64,000 bases of DNA, taken from positions 1 through 64,000 of the forward strand of contig CAMVAT010000007.1 in the NCBI GenBank assembly GCA_947165505.1, read 5' to 3'. Below are positions 50,515-58,797 of the stretch, in pieces. The notes beneath the pieces are model-generated. The model did no database searches and was not told the DNA's origin. It worked only from the letters and a program-made list of their open reading frames with translations. The DNA is from an uncultured Prevotellaceae bacterium (GTDB taxonomy: Bacteria > Bacteroidota > Bacteroidia > Bacteroidales > Bacteroidaceae). How positions within the stretch are numbered: the first letter of the stretch is position 1; the number at the start of each line of letters is the position of its first letter. Made by a program: the position numbers and the translations under genes.

Positions 50515-51660
50515 CTAAAAAATCTTATAGGTCACGGGCAGATGCATCAGCATGCGCACGGGTTGTCCGTCGATGCGCCCGGGCTGCCACCTCGGCATTT
50601 GTGAGATCACTCGCACCGCCTCGCGATCCAGTCCCGGACTGATGGGGTTGATGACCGCTGCCGAACTGACACTGCCGTCTTTCTCTACGATGAACTGCAC
50701 CACTACCCTACCGTCTATCTGCAAGAGTTGTTCCAACCGCGGATAGCGCACATTTTGTACCAAATAGCGGTTCATCTCGGGTGACGAGGCCAAAAATCCC
50801 TGAAACGTAGGCATCTCTTGAGCCACCACATAGACCTTGGCCGTGTCGGCCGTGTGAAAGTCACCGGTGGCATCGTAGTCGGGCGCGGCCCGCTCGGGCA
50901 GTTCCTCGTCGAGCAGTGCCCGTGCTTGTTTCGACATGTATTTCCTTGCTTCTTTCTCAGGCACGATAGACAACAGGTGGTAGAGAGAGCCATCGTAGTC
51001 TTCGCCCACATCGAAAACCATGCCCAGACGCATGAGGCAGCCCTCGCTCCAGAGCGTAAAGAGGTCGTCGCCCTCCTCCAGTTCACCGGGCATGTTATAG
51101 ACAATGTTTTTCGTCAGTTCCCACCACGTAGCCGAATTCGTTCTACGTGCCGAAGCTCTGAGCAGTTCGCGTGCGGTCATCACTTGGTCGTGTATCAGGT
51201 CGTATGTGAAGAGCGTCTGCGTTTCGCTCCCCCGCTCAGCCGTATCTTTGGGTTCCCATTTGTTCACCATCCGCATTGAGATATATCTGCCTGCCACGTA
51301 TTCCACCTCGGTGAGGTCGAGCGTATGATAGTAAGTGCGGAACGAGCCGTCGTCGGGCACCTGCGTCAGGGGTGTACCCAGGCTGTCGAGGTAATGGTCG
51401 AGCGCCCTTTCAAGACAGGGTTCATCATTGCCGAAGAACTGTGTGGTCAGATACCGGTGTAAATGATCGAGTGTTTGATAGTCGAGGCTCACCGGCCATT
51501 CCACGTTGAGTTTGACGAAATGCAACGTATGATCATTTTTCCGAAGGAAATGACCGTCGCGATATTCCACGCGATACCGCTCCGCTTTGTGCTCATACGC
51601 CTGTTGTGCCCATGCTGAGAAGGGCAGGAAGAGCAGTAGGAGAAGAAGTTTGTTACGCAT
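50515..51660 (-). CDS. Exported protein with TonB C-terminal domain
   Basis: A 381-residue protein with a signal peptide (LLLLLLFLPFSAWAQQ). Residues about 45-265 are an unassigned domain. The last 100 residues are a TonB C-terminal fold (VRYPRLEQLLQIDGRVVVQF and MPRWQPGRIDGQPVRML). There is no N-terminal membrane anchor of the TonB type, so the protein is probably a soluble periplasmic or lipid-free exported protein and may not transduce energy. It stands alone between repeat blocks. Confidence 0.8.
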   Translation of the reverse strand: MRNKLLLLLLFLPFSAWAQQAYEHKAERYRVEYRDGHFLRKNDHTLHFVKLNVEWPVSLDYQTLDHLHRYLTTQFFGNDEPCLERALDHYLDSLGTPLTQVPDDGSFRTYYHTLDLTEVEYVAGRYISMRMVNKWEPKDTAERGSETQTLFTYDLIHDQVMTARELLRASARRTNSATWWELTKNIVYNMPGELEEGDDLFTLWSEGCLMRLGMVFDVGEDYDGSLYHLLSIVPEKEARKYMSKQARALLDEELPERAAPDYDATGDFHTADTAKVYVVAQEMPTFQGFLASSPEMNRYLVQNVRYPRLEQLLQIDGRVVVQFIVEKDGSVSSAAVINPISPGLDREAVRVISQMPRWQPGRIDGQPVRMLMHLPVTYKIF

Positions 51661-51918
51661 CGGATGGGAATATTAAAGAATTAAAAAATTAAAAAATTAA
51701 AAAATAAAAAAATAGAAAATTAAAATATTGCCCTGGCACTATCAACTTTCAATTTTACACACGCCCCGGCCTCCGGCCACCCTCTCTAACTTAAAGGGGG
51801 AAGCCCCCTCCCCCGGCCCTCCCCGAGGGGAGGAAGTAATTAGCACGCCAATCACGATGAATGGAGAGAGTTAAGGGATGAGGGATGAGGGATCATGGCA
51901 TACCATAAAGTTCAACGT
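51661..51918. repeat. AT-rich array and gap repeat
   Basis: 51670-51725 is an array of ATTAAAAA units. 51800-51870 carries the CCCTCCCCGAGGGGAGG hairpin and the words TAGCACGCCAATCACGATGA, matched at 52422-52490. No gene is present. Confidence 0.7.
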
Positions 51919-52410
51919 TCATCGTTCCACGTCCATCTGCCCTATAAAACTGATGCTCTCACGTTCGCGTGTGTAGATATCGATGGTAGAGGCACCATTA
52001 TCGTAGGTAGAGATGGTATATCTGTAGAGGGCCTCGTCGTTATCAATGTCGAGCACCATCAGGTATTGACTGGGATTCACCTGCTGCACATCGCGGTTGA
52101 CAACCCTGCCTTCGAAGTTGAGAGCCTTGCCTCCGCCATAAGGCACGTTATAGGCTCGCCCCATATAGGGCAAGTACGACACCACGGAGTCGCCCAGCAC
52201 CTCAAAATAATAAGGTGATGTAAGCATCTTAGCCGGATAGCGCTGGGGGTGCATCATACTGACATTGATGCGGAAGTGCTGGTCGGCTATCTGGTCGTGC
52301 ACACGCTGTGCCACGCGTATGCGTTCCTCCATTTTTCGCTGCCGAGCCTCGGGCGACGATGCGCATGCGCTCAGCAGCAGTACCATTGACAAGATATAAA
52401 TGATTTTCAT
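51919..52410 (-). CDS. DUF4251 lipoprotein
   Basis: A 163-residue lipoprotein (MKIIYILSMVLLLSACASS). The mature protein has FRINVSMMHPQRYPAKMLTS and YDNGASTIDIYTRE, typical of the DUF4251 family of Bacteroidetes envelope proteins with unknown function. The ATG at 52410 is used; a TTG two codons upstream is less likely. It is flanked on both sides by related gap repeats. Confidence 0.85.
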   Translation of the reverse strand: MKIIYILSMVLLLSACASSPEARQRKMEERIRVAQRVHDQIADQHFRINVSMMHPQRYPAKMLTSPYYFEVLGDSVVSYLPYMGRAYNVPYGGGKALNFEGRVVNRDVQQVNPSQYLMVLDIDNDEALYRYTISTYDNGASTIDIYTRERESISFIGQMDVER

Positions 52411-52421
52411 AGGCAAATGTC

Positions 52422-52556
52422 AAGCCCTCTCCCCGACCCTCCCCGAGGGGAGGGAGTAGATAGCACGCCGATCACGACAGATGGAGGGAGATATAGGTTC
52501 AAAGTTTAAAGTTTAAAGTTTAAAGTTTAAAGTTTAAAGTTTAAAGTTCAATGTTC
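52422..52556. repeat. Gap repeat followed by an AAAGTTT heptamer array
   Basis: 52422-52490 matches the block at 51800-51870. 52501-52542 is six exact AAAGTTT units, followed by two variants to 52556. The stop codon of the next gene lies 7 bases further on. Confidence 0.9.
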
Positions 52557-52562
52557 AAAGTG

Positions 52563-54362
52563 TCACAGTTCCTCTGCCACGGCCAGGTCCATGCCGCGCC
52601 ACACCAGGATGAGGCGGTGCAGGCGGGTGTGACCGATGGTGCGCTCCACCGCCACGCTCTCGGCATAGCGCAGCAGTTGCGCAGTGGCCTGCTCGCGTGC
52701 CTGTGCCAGCTCGGTGTCGGTGGCCGAGGCGTGCAGGTATTTCAGTTCCAGCACATACGAGTGCTCGATGTCGGGATAGATGCCGAGCATCGGCTGCAGG
52801 TAGATGTCGGCGTAGCCGCCCACCGCCACGCCATCGATCGTGGTGCGCACACCCGTGTCCAACTCCGACACGGGCAGGTAGAAACGCCCCATGCACGTCT
52901 GCGACAGCGTGAAGCCGTGAACGAACGCCTCGCCCTTCTGCCGGTCGCGCTGCGCGGCGAAGCGCTTCAGCACCGCCGACATGTTCTCGAAGAAGGGGCG
53001 CCAGTCGCCATCGTAGGCCATGTTCTCGAGCAGCAGGTTGCGCTGCTGCTCCTCCACAGAGAGGTCGTTCTCGCGGTAGGCCGCCGTCAGGTAGCCGTAT
53101 ATCTGTTCGCGCACCACCTGGTTGGGGATGCGGAATTTCAATCTTCCGCGGTAAGTGCCCGCGATGGTGAGCATGCCGAAATAGTAGAGCAGCGAGACGA
53201 AGTTGTCGGGGTCGGTGATGCCCTCCGAGGGGAACGAGTCTTTCAGCAGCGCCGTGATGCCGCCCGTCTCCACGATATGCTGGATGACCGACGCGTCGTG
53301 CGAGAAGCCCCGGTCCTTGCGGATGAGCATCCGCAGCTTGTTGTAGTCGGTGCGGATGTTCACGTCGAGCATGCTCTCGGGTATGCGCCCGTTGTCTTTC
53401 GTGTAGAAATAGACGAAGTAGAGTACCATGTCGCTGTTGTACATGGGCGGCTCATCGAGGCAGCGGTCAGAGAAGCAGTAGTTGTCGTACCACGGCCGCA
53501 TCAGCTCTATCAGCTCGTCGGTGGTGTGACGGAACGTGTAGTACTGGCGGTAGTAGTCGAGCATCTGGCGCACCTCGGTCTCGTCGAAGCCCACCATGGC
53601 GTTGAACTCAGGCTGCCGGGTGTAGTTGGTGCCGATGTTGAAGCCGCTCGTCAGGTCGTCCATCGTCACGGGGCTCACGCCCGTGATGAAGAGCCGCTTG
53701 ATGCTCGTCACCGCGCCCGCCTTGATGGCGTTGAAGAAGCCGCGGTAGGCACCCGTGCCGTGCGTCTCGGCCTTATACGCCAACTCGGTGTCAGGACTCG
53801 ACAGGATGATATTGGTGAAGTGGTCGTACTCGTCGATGAAGAGGTAAATCGGCTGACCGGCCTTGTCGCAGAGACGAGCCAGAGCGGTTAACTGGTTAGC
53901 GGCTCCCACAGCCTTCCGCAGCACCTCCATCGCATTGTCGGGTAGCAGGTCGGCATAGTCGCAGACAAACTGCTCAAACACACCGCTACAATAATTGTCC
54001 ATTCGTTCCTTGTATCCCTCGAAGGTGCCGGAAAAAGAAGAGAAGTTGAGGTACAGCACCAGATAGGTATTGTGCGCCTCGGTGGGGTGCTGCCCTATCC
54101 ACAGGTCTCCGAATAGGCGGTCGAAGAGCGGTGCCTTGCGGATGTCGTAGTAGGCGCAGAGCATGCTCATCAGCAGTGACTTGCCGAAGCGGCGGGGGCG
54201 GATGAAGAAGAAATAGAGGTTGGCATCCTCTATCTCAGGGATGAAACGGGTCTTATCCACATAGTAATAGTTATCGAGGCGCACGTCCTCCCAGTTCTGT
54301 ATCCCGTAGGGCAGCCGCTTGGGTTTGTCGGTCTGTGGTGATGGTGGTGTCTGCTGTGACAT
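52563..54362 (-). CDS. AAA-ATPase-like protein with PD-(D/E)XK nuclease domain
   Basis: A 599-residue protein of the type annotated as AAA-ATPase_like plus PD-(D/E)XK (PF09820/PF08011), expanded in Bacteroidetes. The N-terminus has YGIQNWEDVRLDNYYYVDKT and Walker A RRFGKS (about 57-62); LFIDEYDHF is Walker B. The C-terminal domain shows GGYADIYLQPM and YVLELKYL, the D-x(n)-E-x-K nuclease pattern. Its biological role is unknown. The start at 54362 is used; the upstream extension is crossed by the -7 box (TATCTTTG, minus strand, 54396-54403). Confidence 0.88.
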   Translation of the reverse strand: MSQQTPPSPQTDKPKRLPYGIQNWEDVRLDNYYYVDKTRFIPEIEDANLYFFFIRPRRFGKSLLMSMLCAYYDIRKAPLFDRLFGDLWIGQHPTEAHNTYLVLYLNFSSFSGTFEGYKERMDNYCSGVFEQFVCDYADLLPDNAMEVLRKAVGAANQLTALARLCDKAGQPIYLFIDEYDHFTNIILSSPDTELAYKAETHGTGAYRGFFNAIKAGAVTSIKRLFITGVSPVTMDDLTSGFNIGTNYTRQPEFNAMVGFDETEVRQMLDYYRQYYTFRHTTDELIELMRPWYDNYCFSDRCLDEPPMYNSDMVLYFVYFYTKDNGRIPESMLDVNIRTDYNKLRMLIRKDRGFSHDASVIQHIVETGGITALLKDSFPSEGITDPDNFVSLLYYFGMLTIAGTYRGRLKFRIPNQVVREQIYGYLTAAYRENDLSVEEQQRNLLLENMAYDGDWRPFFENMSAVLKRFAAQRDRQKGEAFVHGFTLSQTCMGRFYLPVSELDTGVRTTIDGVAVGGYADIYLQPMLGIYPDIEHSYVLELKYLHASATDTELAQAREQATAQLLRYAESVAVERTIGHTRLHRLILVWRGMDLAVAEEL

Positions 54363-54395
54363 GGCAATACGTTCTTCGTTGAGTTGATTTTCGGG

Positions 54396-54403
54396 CAAAG
54401 ATA
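54396..54403 (-). promoter_or_regulatory. -7 box of the AAA/nuclease gene
   Basis: CAAAGATA on the plus strand reads TATCTTTG on the minus strand, 33 bases before the ATG at 54362. Confidence 0.6.
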
Positions 54404-54508
54404 GCGATAAATCCGCAAACGTGCAAATAAAAAGAGTTTTTTTGACATTGAGGAAGTTTCATACACAACAAAGAGAAATATGATGGATGCTTATATAAAA
54501 TAATGTAG

Positions 54509-54516
54509 TATCTTTG
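54509..54516 (+). promoter_or_regulatory. -7 box of the DUF5715-like gene
   Basis: TATCTTTG lies 30 bases before the ATG at 54547, divergent from the AAA/nuclease promoter. Confidence 0.6.
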
Positions 54517-54546
54517 CACCACCAACTAAACGAAAGTTTGCTGACA

Positions 54547-55269
54547 ATGGTCAAGAAGAAAAAGAAGAAAAAAAACAAACGGAAAGGTAAGAACAGGGGA
54601 CTGCAGCGCCTGTGGTGGATATACGCCATTGCCGCAGCGGCCATAGTGGTCGTGGCGGTGCTATGCCTGAAGAAATGCGATACCCCGACGCCGCGGAAAG
54701 GGAGCATCGTGTCGGACTCCCAAGCCACAGCCGACAGCATCTACCAGCTGGGCGACCTCAACCCCGTGCAGTTGGCCACGGCGCAGGAACTGGGCATCAC
54801 GCCCGCCGAGACGCGCCACGACTTGGGAAAAACGTTGGACTCGCTGGTGAAAATCGCCGACGGCGACGATTACCGGGTGGACTACATGGAACACTCGATG
54901 CCCTACCTCACCCCGGGAGCAGCACAGTTGCTGAGCGACATCGGCAAAGGGTTCCGGGAGCGGTTGCAGCAACAGGACTATCGCGAGCACCGCATCATCG
55001 TGACCTCTGCCCTGCGCTCGATGGAAGACCAGAAGACATTGAGCAAGAGCAACATGAACGCCGCCAGACAGTCGGCCCATTGCTATGCCACCACGTTCGA
55101 CATCACCTATACACGGTTTTACCAACCGGCAGGCGACGGCCACGACATCACCGTGCGACAGCTCGCCAACGTGCTTGGCGCCACGCTGAAAGAACTGCGC
55201 GATGCAGGCCGCTGCCACGTGAAGTACGAGGTGCGTCAGCATTGCTTCCACATCACCAGCCGAAGGTGA
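54547..55269 (+). CDS. DUF5715-like membrane-anchored M15-type peptidase relative
   Basis: A 240-residue protein. A Lys-rich cytoplasmic start (MVKKKKKKKNKRKGKNRG) precedes one membrane segment (IYAIAAAAIVVVAVLCL), placing the rest in the periplasm. The C-terminal half has SAHCYATTFDITY (H178, D185) and CFHITSR (about H235), the metal-ligand spacing of D,D-carboxypeptidases of the M15/VanY group (SxHxxGxAxD ... HxH-like). It may trim peptidoglycan stem peptides. The start at 54547 follows the -7 box at 54509-54516. Confidence 0.75.
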   Translation: MVKKKKKKKNKRKGKNRGLQRLWWIYAIAAAAIVVVAVLCLKKCDTPTPRKGSIVSDSQATADSIYQLGDLNPVQLATAQELGITPAETRHDLGKTLDSLVKIADGDDYRVDYMEHSMPYLTPGAAQLLSDIGKGFRERLQQQDYREHRIIVTSALRSMEDQKTLSKSNMNAARQSAHCYATTFDITYTRFYQPAGDGHDITVRQLANVLGATLKELRDAGRCHVKYEVRQHCFHITSRR

Positions 55270-55284
55270 ATGGCGGCCACCACT

Positions 55285-56817
55285 CTATTCATCCCGTTCA
55301 ATCAACAATCTGACTTCATGAGAATGTTTCCACAACTCGATAGTTACTCCATTTGCTTTCCATATTAAAGTCCCATCAGCATCTTTCTTAGGCGAGCGCT
55401 TTAGCACTCTGGTTATTGTGGAAATAATCTCTTGACGTATCCTCTTTTTTGAGAAAACGCCCACTTTCTTACCAAGCAACTCTCTGGCGGGTTTCCAATT
55501 CAGCATGAGAGAATTGAGCGTGCTGTCAACAGCATCATATCCATAATTAGCTTTCACCATCGTTGTGGCATTGGGAATTCGATAATAGATTCTACTCTCC
55601 GACTGATGGTTTGTAGAATAATTCAGTTCTGTCGGTATGCCGTTGCGATAACTATTCAATTGCCTTTCTAACGTCTCAACATCGCCTATCGTTTTTGTAG
55701 CGAACCCCTTCATGACAAAAGACAGTGTTTTCTCTAATCCATCGGTTCCTGTGACAGTGACAGGCGAACGGTGTATATGAACTGAAATCATCTTCACTAC
55801 ACCGTCGTTTATATCCATGATACCGGAAGAGCTCCCTCGCTTGCTGCTTGAAGAGTAGAGGAACACACCTCCCCCATCATAAGAGTTATTTGCTAATGGA
55901 GAATTGGAGATGTACCCGAAATGTCGTGCCAACTTCTTGATGCGTTTAACGCGATTTCCATCGAGTTTGGCCAAATATGACCCGCTTGGGTCTATCTCAA
56001 ACAGATATATTGTATTCTTGTGCATGAAGTAAGCCGCCATAGCCGTGTCAGGCCTCTCCCAGTCAAACAGATGATGCTCATGCTTAAAAAGAGTCTTAGG
56101 TGCGGATGCTCTTTCGGCGTAATAATCTTTGTCAGACTTCTTCAAGATCCCTTCTTTTGGGTTGGCGATGACCCCAATTCTCTTTCGGCCACAGACATAA
56201 TACCCATCAGATAACTTAAAAATCTTAGCATTGCCCCAATAAAGGTGTTCCTGGAGATTTGATCGGTCGATAAAACCCAAGTACTCGCCCCACTCTCCAC
56301 TGTCGGTATATGTCACGGCAAAGTCTCTGTCCTCATATACGACACGAGACAAGGTGGAAGTCTCTTGCAAAACCCAATGCGAGACGCTGTCACCTGCGAC
56401 AGGATGATTTAAAACGCAGTAATCTTTGTCGTGTTTGTCATAATATCCCTTGATGAGCAGCGAGTCGTTTCTGACAAACAATTGAGAATAAGGACTGATT
56501 CGAGCGACAGCAGGCATTGAAACATGACTGATGCTATCATCTGTCTGTCTGATGGCAAGTATATGATAAAACTCTTTATAGATATCCTCGTCTTTCGGAT
56601 CCTCACGACACAGACAAAAATAGAAGCCGTGGTATTTAACTACGCACTGAATGGTAATGTCTGTCAGAGGATAGGTGAAAGATGCGGGGTCTATAGACAT
56701 TTTCTCGTTGACGAAACGGATGCCATCAATAACCTCTCCAGCTACTTGCCCATACGAATTAACAACGCTGCACAATATGTAGCAACAAGCGAACAATTGT
56801 TTGTAAATATGACGCAT
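55285..56817 (-). CDS. Exported protein of unknown function
   Basis: A 510-residue protein with a signal peptide (LFACCYILCSVVNSYGQ). The body shows many short beta-strand-like stretches (FYFCLCRED, IYLFEIDPSGSYLAKL, GYISNSPLANNSYDGGGVFLY) that could form a propeller, with a basic C-terminal part (KKRIRQEIISTITRVLKRSP). I recognise no family. Base composition is more AT-rich than the surrounding genes, suggesting later acquisition. A minus-strand TATCTTTG box at 56834-56841 lies 16 bases before the ATG. It is convergent with the DUF5715-like gene. Confidence 0.6.
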   Translation of the reverse strand: MRHIYKQLFACCYILCSVVNSYGQVAGEVIDGIRFVNEKMSIDPASFTYPLTDITIQCVVKYHGFYFCLCREDPKDEDIYKEFYHILAIRQTDDSISHVSMPAVARISPYSQLFVRNDSLLIKGYYDKHDKDYCVLNHPVAGDSVSHWVLQETSTLSRVVYEDRDFAVTYTDSGEWGEYLGFIDRSNLQEHLYWGNAKIFKLSDGYYVCGRKRIGVIANPKEGILKKSDKDYYAERASAPKTLFKHEHHLFDWERPDTAMAAYFMHKNTIYLFEIDPSGSYLAKLDGNRVKRIKKLARHFGYISNSPLANNSYDGGGVFLYSSSSKRGSSSGIMDINDGVVKMISVHIHRSPVTVTGTDGLEKTLSFVMKGFATKTIGDVETLERQLNSYRNGIPTELNYSTNHQSESRIYYRIPNATTMVKANYGYDAVDSTLNSLMLNWKPARELLGKKVGVFSKKRIRQEIISTITRVLKRSPKKDADGTLIWKANGVTIELWKHSHEVRLLIERDE

Positions 56818-56833
56818 AAGAATGATTTTTCGG

Positions 56834-56841
56834 CAAAGATA
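56834..56841 (-). promoter_or_regulatory. -7 box of the orphan exported protein gene
   Basis: CAAAGATA on the plus strand reads TATCTTTG on the minus strand, 16 bases before the ATG at 56817. Confidence 0.6.
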
Positions 56842-57000
56842 GACTTTTTCTTTCTATTTTTTTGCGAAATGCGGCGAAAAATGCCGGTACACTGCGACAG
56901 TTTTTTCTATCAGGAGCGGCATTTGTCGCAAAAAAGCTTCTGTGTCGCATCTATTTCCAACAAAAAAGTGAGAAAAACGTGCAGGTGAAGAAAACCACAC

Positions 57001-57141
57001 TACCTTTGCCATATCAAAACAGACAAGTAGTTTTTTTCATAAGTTTCATAGGTAATGAATAGTTAATTAATAAGTATTAGGTAGTTTTTGTTTTTTAGGC
57101 AACGGGCATTACTGGGAAGTGGTGCCCGTTGCCGTTTTTTC
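57001..57141 (+). ncRNA. Candidate small RNA with its own promoter box and terminator
   Basis: A plus-strand -7 box (TACCTTTG, 57001-57008) is followed about 90 bases later by a perfect 11-bp hairpin (GGCAACGGGCA 57098-57108, TGCCCGTTGCC 57123-57133) and a T run to 57140. No convincing open frame lies between, and the neighbouring genes are both on the minus strand, so the terminator cannot belong to them. A transcript of about 125 bases is predicted. A clear -33 element is lacking. A second TACCTTTG box follows at 57174-57181. Confidence 0.5.
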
Positions 57142-57202
57142 TTTCAACGAAAATAGGCTTCGCTCTATGATTCTACCTTTGCACGGGTTGACAAGTCGAG
57201 AC

Positions 57203-58636
57203 TTAAGACACGTGGTTGCTCCCACGCAGACCACTCATCCACAACGCGGCAAAGGTGATGAAACCGTTGAGCATCAACAGTTCGTAGCCGAAGCGGTAGC
57301 CTGTGAGATGGGTGGTCATTTGGTCAATGCCGAAACAGAGCAGCGGTGAGGCGACGGCGATGTAGGGCACCAGACGGTCGTTGACGCTGCGGCGAGTGAT
57401 GAGCGAGAAGGCGAACATGCCCAACAGCGGACCGTAGGTATAGCTGCACATCACATAGATGGCATCGATGACGCTCGACGAATTAACCACCCTGAAGAGC
57501 AAGACAAACAACACAAAGACCAAAGCCATGACAATATGCGCCCGGCGGCGAAGACGCTCGTCGTCGGGCCTCTGGCGTATATCCACACAGTAGGATGTGG
57601 TGAGCGACGTCAGCGCCGAGTCGGCCGACGAGAAAGCCGCGGCCACCAATCCGAGCGTGAAGAGCACCACCACCGGCTGGCCCAGTCGTCCGGTGGCGGC
57701 AAACATCGGCAGCAGATCGTCGCCGGCAGCCGGCAGCGGAGTGCCCGTGCGCTGCGCCAGTATCACCAGAAGCACGCCCAAGGCCAGAAACAGCAGGTTG
57801 GCCGGCACAAAAGCCAGACCGTAGCTGCACATATCTTTTTGCGCGTCGCGCAGCGTGCGGCATGTCAGGTTTTTCTGCATCATGTCCTGATCCAAGCCGG
57901 TCATCACAATAACGATGAAGATACCACTGAAAAACTGTTTCCAGAAATTCTGTTTCGACACCCAGTCGTCGAACACAAACATGCGGCTGTGCTCATCGGC
58001 CGCCACAGCCTGCACCGCCTCGCCCACACTCATGTCGAGAGCATCTGCCACATGAATGATAATGAGCACAAGGGCGGCAAACATGCAGAGCGTCTGCAGG
58101 GTGTCGGTCCACACCAGCGTGCGGATGCCACTCCTACGGGTATAAATCCATATCAGCAGCACCATCGCCACCACCGTGACCGGAAAAGGCACACCCATCT
58201 GGTCGAGCACAAAGCGCTGTATCATGAAGCACACCACATAAAAGCGCGCCGCAGCCCCCGTCATCTTCGAGAGCAGGAAGAAAGCGGCTCCCGTGCGGTA
58301 AGAACGCTGTCCGAGTCGGTCTTTAAGATAGGAATAGATGGTGGTGAGCTGATACTTATAATAGACCGGCAAGAGGATGAACGCCACAGCCAGATAGCCG
58401 AAGATAAAACCGATGCAAGTCTGCATATACGTCATGTCGATGCCCATCACCCAACCCGGCACGCTGACGAACGTGACACCCGAAATAGAGGCCCCGATCA
58501 TGCCAAAAGCCACCAGATACCACGGCGAGCGGCGGTTGCCACGATAAAAAGTGTCGTTGTCGGCACGTCGTGATGTGAAACGGCTCACCAACAACAAAAC
58601 GCAAAAATATGCAAGAATAGTAACAAGAATCATCAT
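57203..58636 (-). CDS. Sodium:solute symporter family transporter
   Basis: A 477-residue membrane protein with about 13 hydrophobic segments. GMIGASISGVTFVSVPGWV near residue 40 and AAAFSSADSALTSLTTSYCVDI near residue 340 are typical SSS-family stretches, the latter carrying the Na2-site serines. The substrate (sugar, amino acid or organic acid) cannot be read from sequence. A minus-strand TAACTTTG box (58645-58652) lies 8 bases before the ATG, giving a leaderless or nearly leaderless mRNA. Confidence 0.9.
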   Translation of the reverse strand: MMILVTILAYFCVLLLVSRFTSRRADNDTFYRGNRRSPWYLVAFGMIGASISGVTFVSVPGWVMGIDMTYMQTCIGFIFGYLAVAFILLPVYYKYQLTTIYSYLKDRLGQRSYRTGAAFFLLSKMTGAAARFYVVCFMIQRFVLDQMGVPFPVTVVAMVLLIWIYTRRSGIRTLVWTDTLQTLCMFAALVLIIIHVADALDMSVGEAVQAVAADEHSRMFVFDDWVSKQNFWKQFFSGIFIVIVMTGLDQDMMQKNLTCRTLRDAQKDMCSYGLAFVPANLLFLALGVLLVILAQRTGTPLPAAGDDLLPMFAATGRLGQPVVVLFTLGLVAAAFSSADSALTSLTTSYCVDIRQRPDDERLRRRAHIVMALVFVLFVLLFRVVNSSSVIDAIYVMCSYTYGPLLGMFAFSLITRRSVNDRLVPYIAVASPLLCFGIDQMTTHLTGYRFGYELLMLNGFITFAALWMSGLRGSNHVS

Positions 58637-58644
58637 AATGCGTG

Positions 58645-58692
58645 CAAAGTTATGGATTTTTTTTTGTATTTAAAGAATATTGTTTACTTTTG
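58645..58692. promoter_or_regulatory. Divergent -7 boxes of the symporter and trpB genes
   Basis: The minus-strand TAACTTTG (58645-58652) serves the symporter; the plus-strand TACTTTTG (58685-58692) serves the TrpB gene, whose ATG is at 58798, leaving a leader of about 100 bases. Confidence 0.6.
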
Positions 58693-58797
58693 CAACGGAA
58701 AAAGAGACAGCACGTGCTCTTTCTCCTTTTCCGAGAAAATTACATATCAGAGCCGACCAGTGCTCCTCTTCATTAACAATTAAAAAAAACAAGACAC

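Noticed and set aside
52551..53891. A 446-codon plus-strand frame
   Set aside because: Antisense to the AAA/nuclease gene, whose motifs are clear; it starts in the AAAGTTT array.
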